Shown here piece after piece: positions 41,381 to 50,021 of a DNA stretch of 64,000 nucleotides. Numbering within the stretch: the first letter of the stretch is position 1; the number at the start of each line of letters is the position of its first letter. The translations under genes and the position numbers were made by a program. Source of the DNA: Kribbella italica. Its GTDB lineage: Bacteria; Actinomycetota; Actinomycetes; Propionibacteriales; Kribbellaceae. The notes under the pieces were generated by a model. It did no database searches. It saw only the letters and a list, made by a program, of their open reading frames with translations, and was not told the origin of the DNA. The stretch covers positions 5,580,001-5,644,000 of the forward strand of contig NZ_JACHMY010000001.1 of assembly GCF_014205135.1 (NCBI RefSeq), written 5' to 3'.

Positions 41381-42088
41381 CTAGGAAGCGACGATGTAGA
41401 AGGCCTGTGCGGCGGACGCCTGTCCGTCGTACACGGCCTTGGCCACGTAGGTGCCGGGCTTGGCCACCGGCTGGCCGGGCAGGCAGCCGGGGCCGGAACG
41501 GCGTCCGTCCCAGGCGACCGTACTGGTGGATTGCTTGCCCTTGGCAACGAGGAAGGTGGCCCGCGGCACGGTCTGCTCGCACTGGGTGGTGGACCAGATC
41601 TGGTCGGCGCCCGAGGTGATCGTGAGCGAGAGCAGGGTCGGGTCGATCGCGGCCTTGCACTCGCCGCGGACGGCGCTGAGCTGGATCGCGAAGTTCAGCG
41701 AGCCGCCGTCCTTGATCGAGCGGACGGCGGGGAGCACGTTCACCCGGACGTCGCGGCCGGCGCACGCCTCCGGGGCCTCGGGCGTCTTCGGCGTCTCCGG
41801 GGTGTTCGGCTTGTCCGTCGGCTTCCCGGTCGGCTTGCCGGTGGGCGGCGGGGTCTTGGCCGGGGTCTGCTCGTCGGTGGACGGCGTGCTGGTCGGGTCG
41901 ACCGGGGCTGCGGGCGTCTCGCCCTGCTGCGGGCTGCCGGCCGCCGTATTCTCCGGCTTGTCGCCGCCCCCGCCGATCAGTCGGCCGAACAGCACCAGGA
42001 CGACCACCAGGGCGACCAGCAGCAGGCCCCTGCGGAACCAGTAGACGCTGGCAGGCAGGTGCCCGACCGGACGGAGCATGCTGCTCAT
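41381..42088 (-). CDS. Membrane-anchored extracytoplasmic protein, function unknown
   Basis: 235 residues. The N-terminus is short and basic, then one transmembrane helix (GLLLVALVVVLVLFGRLIG, about 20-38), then a Pro/Thr/Lys-rich spacer with PTGKPTGKPTDKP repeats (about 70-105), and a compact C-terminal domain with four cysteines (for example ECKAAID, TTQCEQTVP, GPGCLPG) and an Ig-like strand pattern (GTYVAKAVYDGQASAAQAFY). The layout predicts a wall-spanning anchored domain. I recognise no family. It is divergent from mutY, with 32 nt between starts. Confidence 0.7.
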   Translation of the reverse strand: MSSMLRPVGHLPASVYWFRRGLLLVALVVVLVLFGRLIGGGGDKPENTAAGSPQQGETPAAPVDPTSTPSTDEQTPAKTPPPTGKPTGKPTDKPNTPETPKTPEAPEACAGRDVRVNVLPAVRSIKDGGSLNFAIQLSAVRGECKAAIDPTLLSLTITSGADQIWSTTQCEQTVPRATFLVAKGKQSTSTVAWDGRRSGPGCLPGQPVAKPGTYVAKAVYDGQASAAQAFYIVAS

Positions 42089-42120
42089 GTCCGCACCTTA
42101 GTGTCAGGATTGAGCCCGAC

Positions 42121-43014
42121 ATGTCAGACTCGCCGCTTTCCCTCGCTTCGGCCTTGCACGCCCCCGTGCTGCAGTGGTACGCCGTCAACGCCCGCACGCT
42201 GCCCTGGCGGGAGCCGGACGCCGGGGCGTGGGCGGTGATGGTCAGCGAGTTCATGCTGCAGCAGACACCGGTCGCGCGGGTGCTGCCTGCGTACGAGGTG
42301 TGGATGCGGCGGTGGCCCAAGCCGGGTGACCTGGCCGCAGAGCCGCCTGGTGAGGCTGTACGAGCCTGGGACCGGCTCGGCTACCCCCGGAGGGCCCTAC
42401 GGCTCCACGCGGCCGCCAAGGCGATCGTGGAGCTGCACGGCGGGGAGGTGCCGTCGGACCACGCCGCTCTGCTCGCGCTGCCCGGGGTGGGGACCTACAC
42501 GGCGGCTGCCATCGCGTCGTTCGCCTTCGGCCAGCGGCACGCTGTCGTGGACACCAACGTGCGCCGGGTCTTCGCCCGGGCCCTCACCGGTGTCGCACAG
42601 CCCACCATCTCCCCCACTGCTGCCGACCAGCGCCTGGCGGTTGCTGCACTGCCCTCTGACCCGACTGTCGCTGCCCGCTGGGCCGTAGCCACCATGGAGC
42701 TCGGTGCCCTGGTCTGCACCGCCCGAGTCCCCCGCTGCACCCAATGCCCGATCAGCACTCAGTGCGCCTGGATCTTGGCCGGCTCCCCGCCGTACGACGG
42801 TCCACCCCGCAAAGGCCAGACCTACGAAGGCACCGACCGCCAGGTCAGAGGCCGACTCCTCGCCGTACTCCGCGCTGCCACCGGCCCAGTCCCGAAGAAG
42901 TCCCTGGACGCCTGCTGGCCGGAGGAGATCCAACGCGAAAGAGCGTTGGACGGTCTGGTCGCAGACGGTTTGGTCGAGCCGTTGCCTCGCAACCGCTACC
43001 AACTACCTCACTAG
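42121..43014 (+). CDS. mutY: A/G-specific adenine glycosylase MutY
   Basis: 297 residues, a short but complete form. It removes adenine paired with 8-oxoguanine. Residues seen: E43 in SEFMLQQTP (protonates the adenine), helix-hairpin-helix LPGVGTYTAAAI near 120-131, catalytic D144 in VVDTNVRR, and the 4Fe-4S loop with cysteines 199, 206, 209 and 215 (C-x6-C-x2-C-x5-C). The C-terminal NUDIX-like 8-oxoG recognition domain of longer MutY proteins is reduced to about 70 residues, as is common in actinobacteria. Transcription ends at the hairpin at 43028-43068. Confidence 0.94.
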   Translation: MSDSPLSLASALHAPVLQWYAVNARTLPWREPDAGAWAVMVSEFMLQQTPVARVLPAYEVWMRRWPKPGDLAAEPPGEAVRAWDRLGYPRRALRLHAAAKAIVELHGGEVPSDHAALLALPGVGTYTAAAIASFAFGQRHAVVDTNVRRVFARALTGVAQPTISPTAADQRLAVAALPSDPTVAARWAVATMELGALVCTARVPRCTQCPISTQCAWILAGSPPYDGPPRKGQTYEGTDRQVRGRLLAVLRAATGPVPKKSLDACWPEEIQRERALDGLVADGLVEPLPRNRYQLPH

Positions 43015-43027
43015 AAAAAAGACATGC

Positions 43028-43068
43028 TTGAGGCCGGCTTCTCCCCTTGCGGGGAGGGCCGGCCTCAA
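43028..43068. terminator. Long bidirectional terminator between mutY and filP-like gene
   Basis: TTGAGGCCGGC (43028-43038) pairs with GCCGGCCTCAA (43058-43068). An inner stem, CTCCCC with GGGGAG, closes on the tetraloop TTGC (43047-43050). It sits between the convergent stops at 43014 and 43095, with AAAAAA before it and hence a T-run for the minus-strand transcript. Confidence 0.85.
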
Positions 43069-43094
43069 CGCGACGGAGCAGTGGTGGAGTCTGC

Positions 43095-44045
43095 TCAGTT
43101 CTTCTTGCTCGACGTGGCCGTCTCGTCCTCGTCGTCGGCGAGCAGGTCGAGCGGCATCGCCGGGCTGCCGGACAGCGTCGCCAGCATCTGGCGGACGTTG
43201 GTCAGCTGCGCGTTGATGCTGTCCCGGCGCTGCGTCGCGGCGGCGAGCTCACGCTCGGACTCGGCGCGGATCCGCTCGGACTTGTCCTTCGCGGCGGCGA
43301 CGATCTCCTGCGCCTGACGGTTCGCGTCGGCCAGCTGCTGCTGGGCCAGGCGCTCCGCCTCGGACCGGGACCGGTCGGCCTCGCGCTGCACCTGAGCCGC
43401 GCGGTCGGTGACCGCGGCCAGCTGCTGCTCGGCCAGCGCCGTCCGGGCGGCGAACTCCTGCTCGACCTTGCCGCGGCGCTCGGCCAGGGTGGTCTCGAAG
43501 GCAGCCGCGGCCTGGGCGGACTTGGCCCGCTCCTGCTCGTACAGGGCCTGCGCCTCGCTGCGCCGCGCGTTCGCGTCGCGCTCGGCCTCGTCGCGCATGT
43601 CGTCGGCCTGGGTCCGGGCCTCCTCGAGGATCCGGGCGGCCTCGGCGTCGACCTCGCTCTTCCAGTCCAGGGAGTACTGCTCGGCCTCCTTGCGGACCTT
43701 CTTCGCGTGCGCCTCGGCGTCGGCGACGATCGCCTCGGCGTCGGTCCGGGCCCGGGTGACCAGGTCGCGCGCCTCGTCGTCGGCCAGCGACAGGATCTTG
43801 GCGACCCGCTCACCGAACTCGGTGAACGTCGGCGCACGGTCCTTGTTGTCCTCCTGCGCCGAAATGACAGCCGACTCGGCCGCGTCGGTCCGGGTCTGCA
43901 GCTCCTGTACGTGGCGCTGCAGCTGCTCGGACTGCTGCTGGAGGGCGGTCAGCGAGGTGGTCAGCTCCCGAACGTGCTGATCCACCTGGGCCGGCTCGTA
44001 GCCACGCAGAACGGTGCGGAACGGGGTTGGTGCTTCACTGCTCAT
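43095..44045 (-). CDS. filP: FilP-like coiled-coil cytoskeletal protein with DivIVA-type N-terminus
   Basis: 316 residues. The start, FRTVLRGYEPAQVDQHVRELT, is a DivIVA-like membrane or polarity motif. From about residue 40 to 290 the sequence is an almost uninterrupted coiled coil rich in Ala, Glu, Arg and Gln, without Pro. It ends with an acidic, Ser/Lys tail. This matches the FilP (cellulose-binding protein) family of streptomycetes, about 310 residues, an intermediate-filament-like protein that builds the cytoskeletal network behind hyphal tips. The gene lies next to a longer coiled-coil gene, as filP lies next to scy in Streptomyces, consistent with a mycelial organism. Confidence 0.75.
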   Translation of the reverse strand: MSSEAPTPFRTVLRGYEPAQVDQHVRELTTSLTALQQQSEQLQRHVQELQTRTDAAESAVISAQEDNKDRAPTFTEFGERVAKILSLADDEARDLVTRARTDAEAIVADAEAHAKKVRKEAEQYSLDWKSEVDAEAARILEEARTQADDMRDEAERDANARRSEAQALYEQERAKSAQAAAAFETTLAERRGKVEQEFAARTALAEQQLAAVTDRAAQVQREADRSRSEAERLAQQQLADANRQAQEIVAAAKDKSERIRAESERELAAATQRRDSINAQLTNVRQMLATLSGSPAMPLDLLADDEDETATSSKKN

Positions 44046-44117
44046 GTCTTCAGATGCTCACTTCGACTGGTGGGTGGATCACACATTGTCACTGACAAGG
44101 ATCTGACTGTCACGTCC

Positions 44118-46469
44118 TCATCCTGATTCCCCCGTGGAACCCTCGCTGGAGGACATTCCACCATCAACGCGGAAGCCGGGTACAGCGAGTGCCTCGATCA
44201 CACCCGAAAGCTGGGTGAGCTCCTTGGTGATCTCGTCGCGGCGCTGGTTCAGCGCGGCGACCCTCGCCTCGGCGTCGGCGAGAAGTTTTCGGGCCTGCGA
44301 CCGCAGCTCGTCGGCGTGCGCGCGGGCCTGCGCCTCGAGCTGCTGCGCGTCGGCGCGGGACTTGCGGATCAGGTCGTGCGACTGGCGCTGCGCGTCGGCC
44401 AGGTCGTTCGCCGCGCGCTCGCGCAGTACCTGCGTGCTCGCCTCGGCCTCGGCGACCCGGCGGTTGGCCCGGTCGACGATCTCCTGGGACTCGGCCTCGG
44501 CGGTCGCCTTCAGCCGCTCGGCCTTGGCCTGCGCCTGGACGGTGACCCGCTCGGCCTGCTGACCGGCGTTCTCCATCGCGGCCTCGGCCTGCGCGGTCGC
44601 CTGCTTGAGCGCGGCGTTGGCCTGGGTGGTCTGCTCGGCGTTCTGCCGGGTGATCTCTTCCTGGGTCGCCTTCAGCCGACTGGTCGAGCGGCTGATCACG
44701 CGGCGCAGGTGGGCGCGCTTCTCGCGCATCAGCTCGACGGCCTCGGTCCCGGCCTTGTCCCGGATCGCCTGCGCCTCGGACTCGGCCGCGGCGACCAGCT
44801 CGGCGACGGTCTTCTTTGTCCACGCGGTCTGCTTCTCGGCCTCGGCCATCGCGATCTCGGCCGCCTTGTTGGCGTCCTCGACGATCCGCTGCGCCTCCGC
44901 GGACGCCGTCCGCCGGTCCGCCTCGATGCTGTCGACGACCAGCTTGGCCTGGGCGCGGGCGTCGGCCATCAGCCGCTCGTTGGCCGCCGCGGCCTCGGAC
45001 TTCTGCCGGCCGATGTCCTCGACGGCCTCGGCCCGGAGCTTGTCGATCTCCAGCGAGATCGCGGCCAGCTTGGCCCGCTCGGTCTCCTCCAGCTCCGCCG
45101 TACGCCGTTCGAGCTCGGCCCGGTTCTCGCCCCGCAGCCGCTCGATCTCGGCGTGCGCCTCGGTGATCTCGCCGCGCGCCTTCTCCCGGGCGGCCTCGAC
45201 CTCGCGCTCGACGGAGACCCGCAGGTCCTTCGCCTCGGTCTCGGCCCGCGAGATCAGATCGGCCTCGGCCCGTACGGCGGCCTGCGACACCAGGGCGGCC
45301 TGCTCACCGGCGTCGGCGACCAGCTGCTGCGCCTCGCGCCCGGCCCGCTCGACGTTCTGCGCCGCGGCCTCGCGGGCTTCGCGTGCCTCGACGAGCAGCT
45401 CGTCGGCGTCGGCCTTGAGCTGCGCCGCGGTCGTCTCGGCCTCGGCGATCCGTCGCGCGGCCGCGGCCTCGGTCTCTTCCTTGAGCTTGTCGACAGCCGT
45501 CTGGGTCTCGGCCTTCAGCTTCTCGGCGGCGGCCTCGGACTCGGTCCGCACCCGCTCCGCCTCGGCCTCGGAATCGGCCACCAGCTTGGCCGCAGCGGCC
45601 TCCGAGTCGGTCTGAACCTTCGCGGCCGCCGCTTCGGAGTCGGCCTTCAGCTGGGCCGCAGCCGCCTCGGAGTCGGCGCGCAACTTCTCGGCCGTCGCCT
45701 CCGACTCGGTCCGGACCTGCTCGGCCGCGGCCTCCGCCTCGCCGCGGTGGTCGTCGGCGCCGGCCTTGATCCGGGCCGCCGTCATCTCGGCGTCGGCGAT
45801 CCGCCGGGCCGCCGCGGCCTGCGACTCCGCCCGCAGCTCGTCGGCCGCCGTCTGGGTCTCGGTGCGCAGCTTGTCCGCGGCGGCTTCCGACTCGCTCCGG
45901 CGCCGGGTCACCTCGTCGTCGACCTCGACCCGCAACTGCTCGGCCGCCGACTCGGACTCGGACTTCAGGCGGTCCGCCGTACCGGTCGCGTCTTCCCGGA
46001 CCTTCGCGACCTCCGCGGCCGCTTCGTCGCGCAGGCGCGTCACCTCGGCCGCGGTGTCGGCGCGCAGCTTCGCGACCTCGGCGGTCGCCGTCGCCCGCAG
46101 CTGCTCGGTCTCGTCGGCCGCCTCGGCGCGGACCCGCTCGGACTCGGCCTCCGCCTCGGTCCGCAGCTGCGCGGCCGCACGGTCGGCGTCGGCGAGCAGG
46201 CGCTGGGCGGACGCGGTCGCGTCGCCCCGCAGCTTCTGGGCCGCGCTCTCGGCCTCGGCCTTGAGCTGCTCGGCCTGCGTCCGGACCTGCTCGGCCTCGC
46301 GCAGGGCGGAGTCGTTCTCGTGCTCGGCCTGCTCGCGCAAGGTGTCGGCGATCCGCTGCGCGCGCTCCAGCACGCCACCCGCTTGCCGCACGCCAAAGGA
46401 ACCGGCGTCGACGACCGGTTCCTGGGTCAAGGGCAGACGCGGTGCGTCCATGCGACGAGATGATTCCAT
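44118..46469 (-). CDS. scy: Scy-like long coiled-coil polarity protein
   Basis: 783 residues if begun at the ATG at 46469; upstream ATGs at 46514 or GTG at 46532 cannot be excluded. After a short N-terminal piece (APRLPLTQEPVVDAGSFGVR) nearly the whole chain is one coiled coil in which Ala/Glu heptads repeat (AEAE, SEAAAEKL, ARRIAEAE...), including a highly repetitive stretch around residues 100-350. The C-terminus is Ser/Gly/Glu-rich (GGMSSSEGSTGESG). Scy of streptomycetes organises the tip polarity complex with DivIVA and FilP; this version is shorter than the roughly 1,300-residue Streptomyces protein. Antisense frames are open because of its codon bias and are not genes. Confidence 0.7.
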   Translation of the reverse strand: MESSRRMDAPRLPLTQEPVVDAGSFGVRQAGGVLERAQRIADTLREQAEHENDSALREAEQVRTQAEQLKAEAESAAQKLRGDATASAQRLLADADRAAAQLRTEAEAESERVRAEAADETEQLRATATAEVAKLRADTAAEVTRLRDEAAAEVAKVREDATGTADRLKSESESAAEQLRVEVDDEVTRRRSESEAAADKLRTETQTAADELRAESQAAAARRIADAEMTAARIKAGADDHRGEAEAAAEQVRTESEATAEKLRADSEAAAAQLKADSEAAAAKVQTDSEAAAAKLVADSEAEAERVRTESEAAAEKLKAETQTAVDKLKEETEAAAARRIAEAETTAAQLKADADELLVEAREAREAAAQNVERAGREAQQLVADAGEQAALVSQAAVRAEADLISRAETEAKDLRVSVEREVEAAREKARGEITEAHAEIERLRGENRAELERRTAELEETERAKLAAISLEIDKLRAEAVEDIGRQKSEAAAANERLMADARAQAKLVVDSIEADRRTASAEAQRIVEDANKAAEIAMAEAEKQTAWTKKTVAELVAAAESEAQAIRDKAGTEAVELMREKRAHLRRVISRSTSRLKATQEEITRQNAEQTTQANAALKQATAQAEAAMENAGQQAERVTVQAQAKAERLKATAEAESQEIVDRANRRVAEAEASTQVLRERAANDLADAQRQSHDLIRKSRADAQQLEAQARAHADELRSQARKLLADAEARVAALNQRRDEITKELTQLSGVIEALAVPGFRVDGGMSSSEGSTGESG

Positions 46470-46558
46470 CTCCGGCCCCCTCTCCAACAGTCCGGGTCCA
46501 CTTGGCGCAGTCATGCTCTTACAACGAGCCACAACCGGCTACGGGTAGCTTCTTTTTT

Positions 46559-49408
46559 ATGCCGTTGCGTGATCTTCCCACTGAATCGAAGGCCGCAACG
46601 GGCCTGCTCCAGGCGCAACGACTGCGGCACCGCGTGACCGTACGACGGACAGGGTGGCACGGTCCAGCACTCGCCGGACTCGCTGTGGTCGCAGTGGTTT
46701 CGGTGCTGCTGCCGGGCCCGGCAAGTACAGGCTGTTACCTCTGGCGGGCCACCACCCAACCAGTCGGCGGACGTGGTCCGGCCCTCGCGCTGCCGCTCGC
46801 GATCATCGTCGTAGTCCTCGCGGATCGCTTGTGGGCGGACAGAATCGCGGTACGCCGGCAGGTGCGCGGCTGGGCCGCCGTGGGACTTACCGTGCTGACC
46901 GCTGTGGTCTGGACTGGTCTGGTGGTCCAGGGCCGATCGGGTTGCGCCACCTCACCGGCTGTGATCGGCGTCGTCGTGTCCGGAGTGCTCGCGGCGTCGG
47001 TCTGCGCGCACTGGGCGACCCGCAATGTGCCGGTCGACGAACTGCTCCCGGAGCGCCCCGAAAAATCTTCGGACGAGCCGCTGAACCAGTCCGAATTGCG
47101 GGCAACCTTTGTCCAGCTCTGCGATTTCGTCACGGCTGGACCCCCTCGGCGGTCCGCTGCGGCGCTCCTGACAGCGGCAGCCGCAGCACTCCTCCTCCTC
47201 TCGACTCTGCTGCCCTGGCGCGCGCTGGTAGACCCGGTCGCACTCGGCCCAGCCGGCGCCGAGGCCGGTCTGCTCCGCTCCCAGCTCTGGGAGCTCTCCT
47301 ACGCGTTGCCGTGGGCAGTGCTCGTCGCCGTACTCGCCCTCGGCACGCTCGCCCTCTCCTCCACCTTCGTACGACGTCCAGCCGCTGCCGCGACGGGCGC
47401 ACTGACCGTCGCCGGCACCCTCCACTCGCTCATCCAACTCCCCCCAAGTCTTCCGGACGGTGTCGGCTACCGGCCGGGCATCGGTGCCTGGGTTGCGCTC
47501 TCCTTGGGCGCACTGCTCGTCGTGCTAGCCCTGCTGCCCTTGCGCCAACTTCCACTCGTCGCGGCCGCTGCCCTGGTCGGCGTGCTCGGCGGATTGCTCG
47601 TGCCTCGGGCAACTGCCGCGTCGTACGAGCCTGAGGTGGTGGCCGGCTCACCGCACCGGCTGCTGAACCTCAACGGCGGCCAACTCGAGGACCCGCTCGG
47701 CATGCGCGTCGCGATCGGTACGTCGGATCCGCTCGACTCCATCGCCGGCAATCTCGACGGCTCATCAGGCGAGTGGCTGCTCGGCCGGACCGGGTCGGAG
47801 GGCTCGACTGTCTTCGCGTATGCCGACGGTGTCGCCCTCCCGCAGGTCGCACTGAGTCATGGCGCCACTCCGCCGGCTCTGCTCGGTGTGGCCGACCACC
47901 GGATGCTGCTGCTCGCCGGTGGCGCCGGCAACCGGCCGTGGGCCGTCCTGTCGGTCCCGCTCGACCTGGTCTCGGCGGACATCAGCCTGAGCCACCGCGA
48001 CCCGGACGGCCGGTACTACGTGACACCTGGCGTCGAGGTCCTCGCCAGCGGCACCGGACCGGCCCTGACACACCGGAACGCGGACCGCTCGATCGTCATC
48101 TGGGGCGGCACCAGCAGCTGGGAGATCCCGGCTACGGCCCTGCGGCCCGGGATGAAGCTGGACGACTTCCTGGTGAACCCCGGGCCTGGTGCTCCCGGCA
48201 ACTCGGTCTCCCACGGTCCGGACGGCACCGTCGCCTGGCGGACGAGTCAGACGGGTCTCGCGCTTCGCCGGCCGGGCGCTGGAGCCGTGCAGCTCGCCGG
48301 TGTCGCGCCGGCCGGCTGTCCGCTGAGCGGTGACATGGCCAGCTCGTCGTTGACCGTCGAGGCGTTCGCGGTGGACGTGCGCGGCAACCTGTGGATCGGC
48401 GGGAGTGCTGTGACCGCAGTGGTCACGCCGGACGGCGTACTGCGGCCGCTGCCGACGCGTGTCGCCGGTGTGGACAGCATCGAGGCCCGGCCCGACGGGT
48501 CCGTCGTACTGGGGGTCTCGCCGGGTGGCGGGGACCAGGTGCTCGTCGTACCGGATGCGGCTGCGTCAGCGGCGTCGTACCCGGCTGCTGGTGAGCCATC
48601 GGCCCGGTGCGATCGGCGGAAGCCGGCTGGCGGCAGTACGCCGTACCGGGTGAGTGTTGTCTCGCCTGTGCCGGTGGTGGATCCGCCGGTGGACGTGGAA
48701 GGCCAAGCAGGCAAGGCGGTTCCGGGTTCGGGCTCGCAGCTGGCACTGGATGCTGGTGGTCGACTGGTGCGGATGCGGGTTCCTAATGCCGCGCATGTGT
48801 GGGCTCCTGATGGGCGGGGCGGTCTCTGGTGGACCGTGGCGAGTCGTAGCAAGCCGTCTACCGAGCTGGGCGTTCACCTGAAGGCAGGGCGGGCGACTGT
48901 GGTCCGGGACCCGTTACCGTCGAGTCCTGAGCAGCGCGGCGAATCGGCTGCCGCAGCGGGCGACCTCCTGGTCAGTGCGATCGGTGGTGGGCAGTACAAC
49001 TTCTACGGCGCGGCGGTGAAACGCCTTCAGGTGAAGGGGAAACTCCGTGCGCTGGTCCAGCTGCCGTCCGACGCGATCGCGATGGTCGTGGACGAGCGGT
49101 TGGTCCAGGTCGAGCCCGACGGCCGGGAGACCGTCCTGCTCGGTGGCTCGTCGACCGGCTGGCCGGTGTCGGCACCCGGAGTCCCTGCGGCCGAGCGGAC
49201 GACCGACGGCAGCTGGTTCACCGGGCCGGACGGCAGGCCCTGGGTGTACGACGGCACGCACCTCACACGGGTCGACGGGCCGGGCCGGGTCACCGTGATC
49301 GCCGGGCCGGCCGACGGTGTGCCGCAAGCGGCGGACGAGGTGACCGTCGTCGGCAGCACGCTGTACTTCGAGCTGGGCCACGACGTGATCCGTCTGGAGG
49401 TTCGGTGA
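46559..49408 (+). CDS. Large membrane protein with extracellular propeller-like domain
   Basis: 949 residues from the ATG at 46559. The N-terminal third (about 1-350) holds eight or so transmembrane helices, including LAGLAVVAVVSVLLPGP and PLAIIVVVLADRLW. Beginning near residue 355 is a soluble region of repeated beta segments with DG, SG and G-rich turns and many variants of a W/L-x-DGxx motif, resembling a beta-propeller (NHL or Vgb-like). No catalytic signature is visible. It is followed with a 1-nt overlap by the small four-helix membrane gene at 49408. It is divergent from the scy-like gene. Function unknown. Confidence 0.7.
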   Translation: MPLRDLPTESKAATGLLQAQRLRHRVTVRRTGWHGPALAGLAVVAVVSVLLPGPASTGCYLWRATTQPVGGRGPALALPLAIIVVVLADRLWADRIAVRRQVRGWAAVGLTVLTAVVWTGLVVQGRSGCATSPAVIGVVVSGVLAASVCAHWATRNVPVDELLPERPEKSSDEPLNQSELRATFVQLCDFVTAGPPRRSAAALLTAAAAALLLLSTLLPWRALVDPVALGPAGAEAGLLRSQLWELSYALPWAVLVAVLALGTLALSSTFVRRPAAAATGALTVAGTLHSLIQLPPSLPDGVGYRPGIGAWVALSLGALLVVLALLPLRQLPLVAAAALVGVLGGLLVPRATAASYEPEVVAGSPHRLLNLNGGQLEDPLGMRVAIGTSDPLDSIAGNLDGSSGEWLLGRTGSEGSTVFAYADGVALPQVALSHGATPPALLGVADHRMLLLAGGAGNRPWAVLSVPLDLVSADISLSHRDPDGRYYVTPGVEVLASGTGPALTHRNADRSIVIWGGTSSWEIPATALRPGMKLDDFLVNPGPGAPGNSVSHGPDGTVAWRTSQTGLALRRPGAGAVQLAGVAPAGCPLSGDMASSSLTVEAFAVDVRGNLWIGGSAVTAVVTPDGVLRPLPTRVAGVDSIEARPDGSVVLGVSPGGGDQVLVVPDAAASAASYPAAGEPSARCDRRKPAGGSTPYRVSVVSPVPVVDPPVDVEGQAGKAVPGSGSQLALDAGGRLVRMRVPNAAHVWAPDGRGGLWWTVASRSKPSTELGVHLKAGRATVVRDPLPSSPEQRGESAAAAGDLLVSAIGGGQYNFYGAAVKRLQVKGKLRALVQLPSDAIAMVVDERLVQVEPDGRETVLLGGSSTGWPVSAPGVPAAERTTDGSWFTGPDGRPWVYDGTHLTRVDGPGRVTVIAGPADGVPQAADEVTVVGSTLYFELGHDVIRLEVR

Positions 49409-49923
49409 TGCCAGAGCTGCCTGATGAGGTGCTGCCGGACAAGCTGGCTGCCGCGGAGAAGCGGCTGGGCGTCGTACAGCACCGTTGGTTTGCCGTGGCC
49501 ACGTTGCTCGCCACACTGCCTGCTGGAGTGGCCCTCCTGCTGCCGTGGGCCTTCAGCCGACGGCTCGGCCAGTCCGTGTGGCAGCTGGGCATCGAGACCC
49601 AGCCGACGCTGGCTCTTGCCTGGCTGGCTGGGCTGCTGGCCGCCGTACTGGCTCTGGCTCTCCGGCCCGGCCAGCTGGCGCAGGCGGCGACTGCTGTCTC
49701 CGGAGTCGTCGCGCTGATCTACGCAGCCGGCGGTTGGCAGGCCAACACCGCCAGCGCCCTCAGCGACACCTGGCCCGGCCCTGGTCCCGCGGTGGCCCTG
49801 GTCACCGGTCTGATCTGGGTCCTCTGCGCCAGCGCCCAGCTCATCGCGGACCACCCGCACCCGGTCGAGCCGGACGCCGAGGCCCTCGCCACCGCCGTAC
49901 GGCGGCTCCGCCAGAACCGCTGA
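49408..49923 (+). CDS. Small four-helix membrane protein, function unknown
   Basis: 171 residues; the ATG at 49408 overlaps the upstream stop (TGATG), a GTG one codon earlier being the alternative. Four hydrophobic segments are seen (FAVATLLATLPAGVALLLPW, LAWLAGLLAAVLALAL, a middle one near 100, and VALVTGLIWVLCASAQLI), with both termini acidic or basic and cytosolic. Translation coupling suggests a partner of the large membrane protein upstream. No known family. Confidence 0.7.
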   Translation: MPELPDEVLPDKLAAAEKRLGVVQHRWFAVATLLATLPAGVALLLPWAFSRRLGQSVWQLGIETQPTLALAWLAGLLAAVLALALRPGQLAQAATAVSGVVALIYAAGGWQANTASALSDTWPGPGPAVALVTGLIWVLCASAQLIADHPHPVEPDAEALATAVRRLRQNR

Positions 49924-50021
49924 AGTTCACCCGTGCGAGGGAACCGAACCCCTCGCAGGACGGAGGCGCTCGAGGCCCCTCCGGTCGCACCGTGGAAGCA
50001 CACGAGCACCGGAGGATCCAC

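Noticed and set aside
44316-46463. 715-codon plus-strand frame opposite the scy-like gene
   Set aside because: Repetitive Leu/Gly/Arg translation is the mirror of an Ala/Glu coiled coil and has no independent support.
44118-46469. DNA satellite or repeat array
   Set aside because: The periodicity comes from heptad coding of a coiled coil, not from exact DNA repeats.
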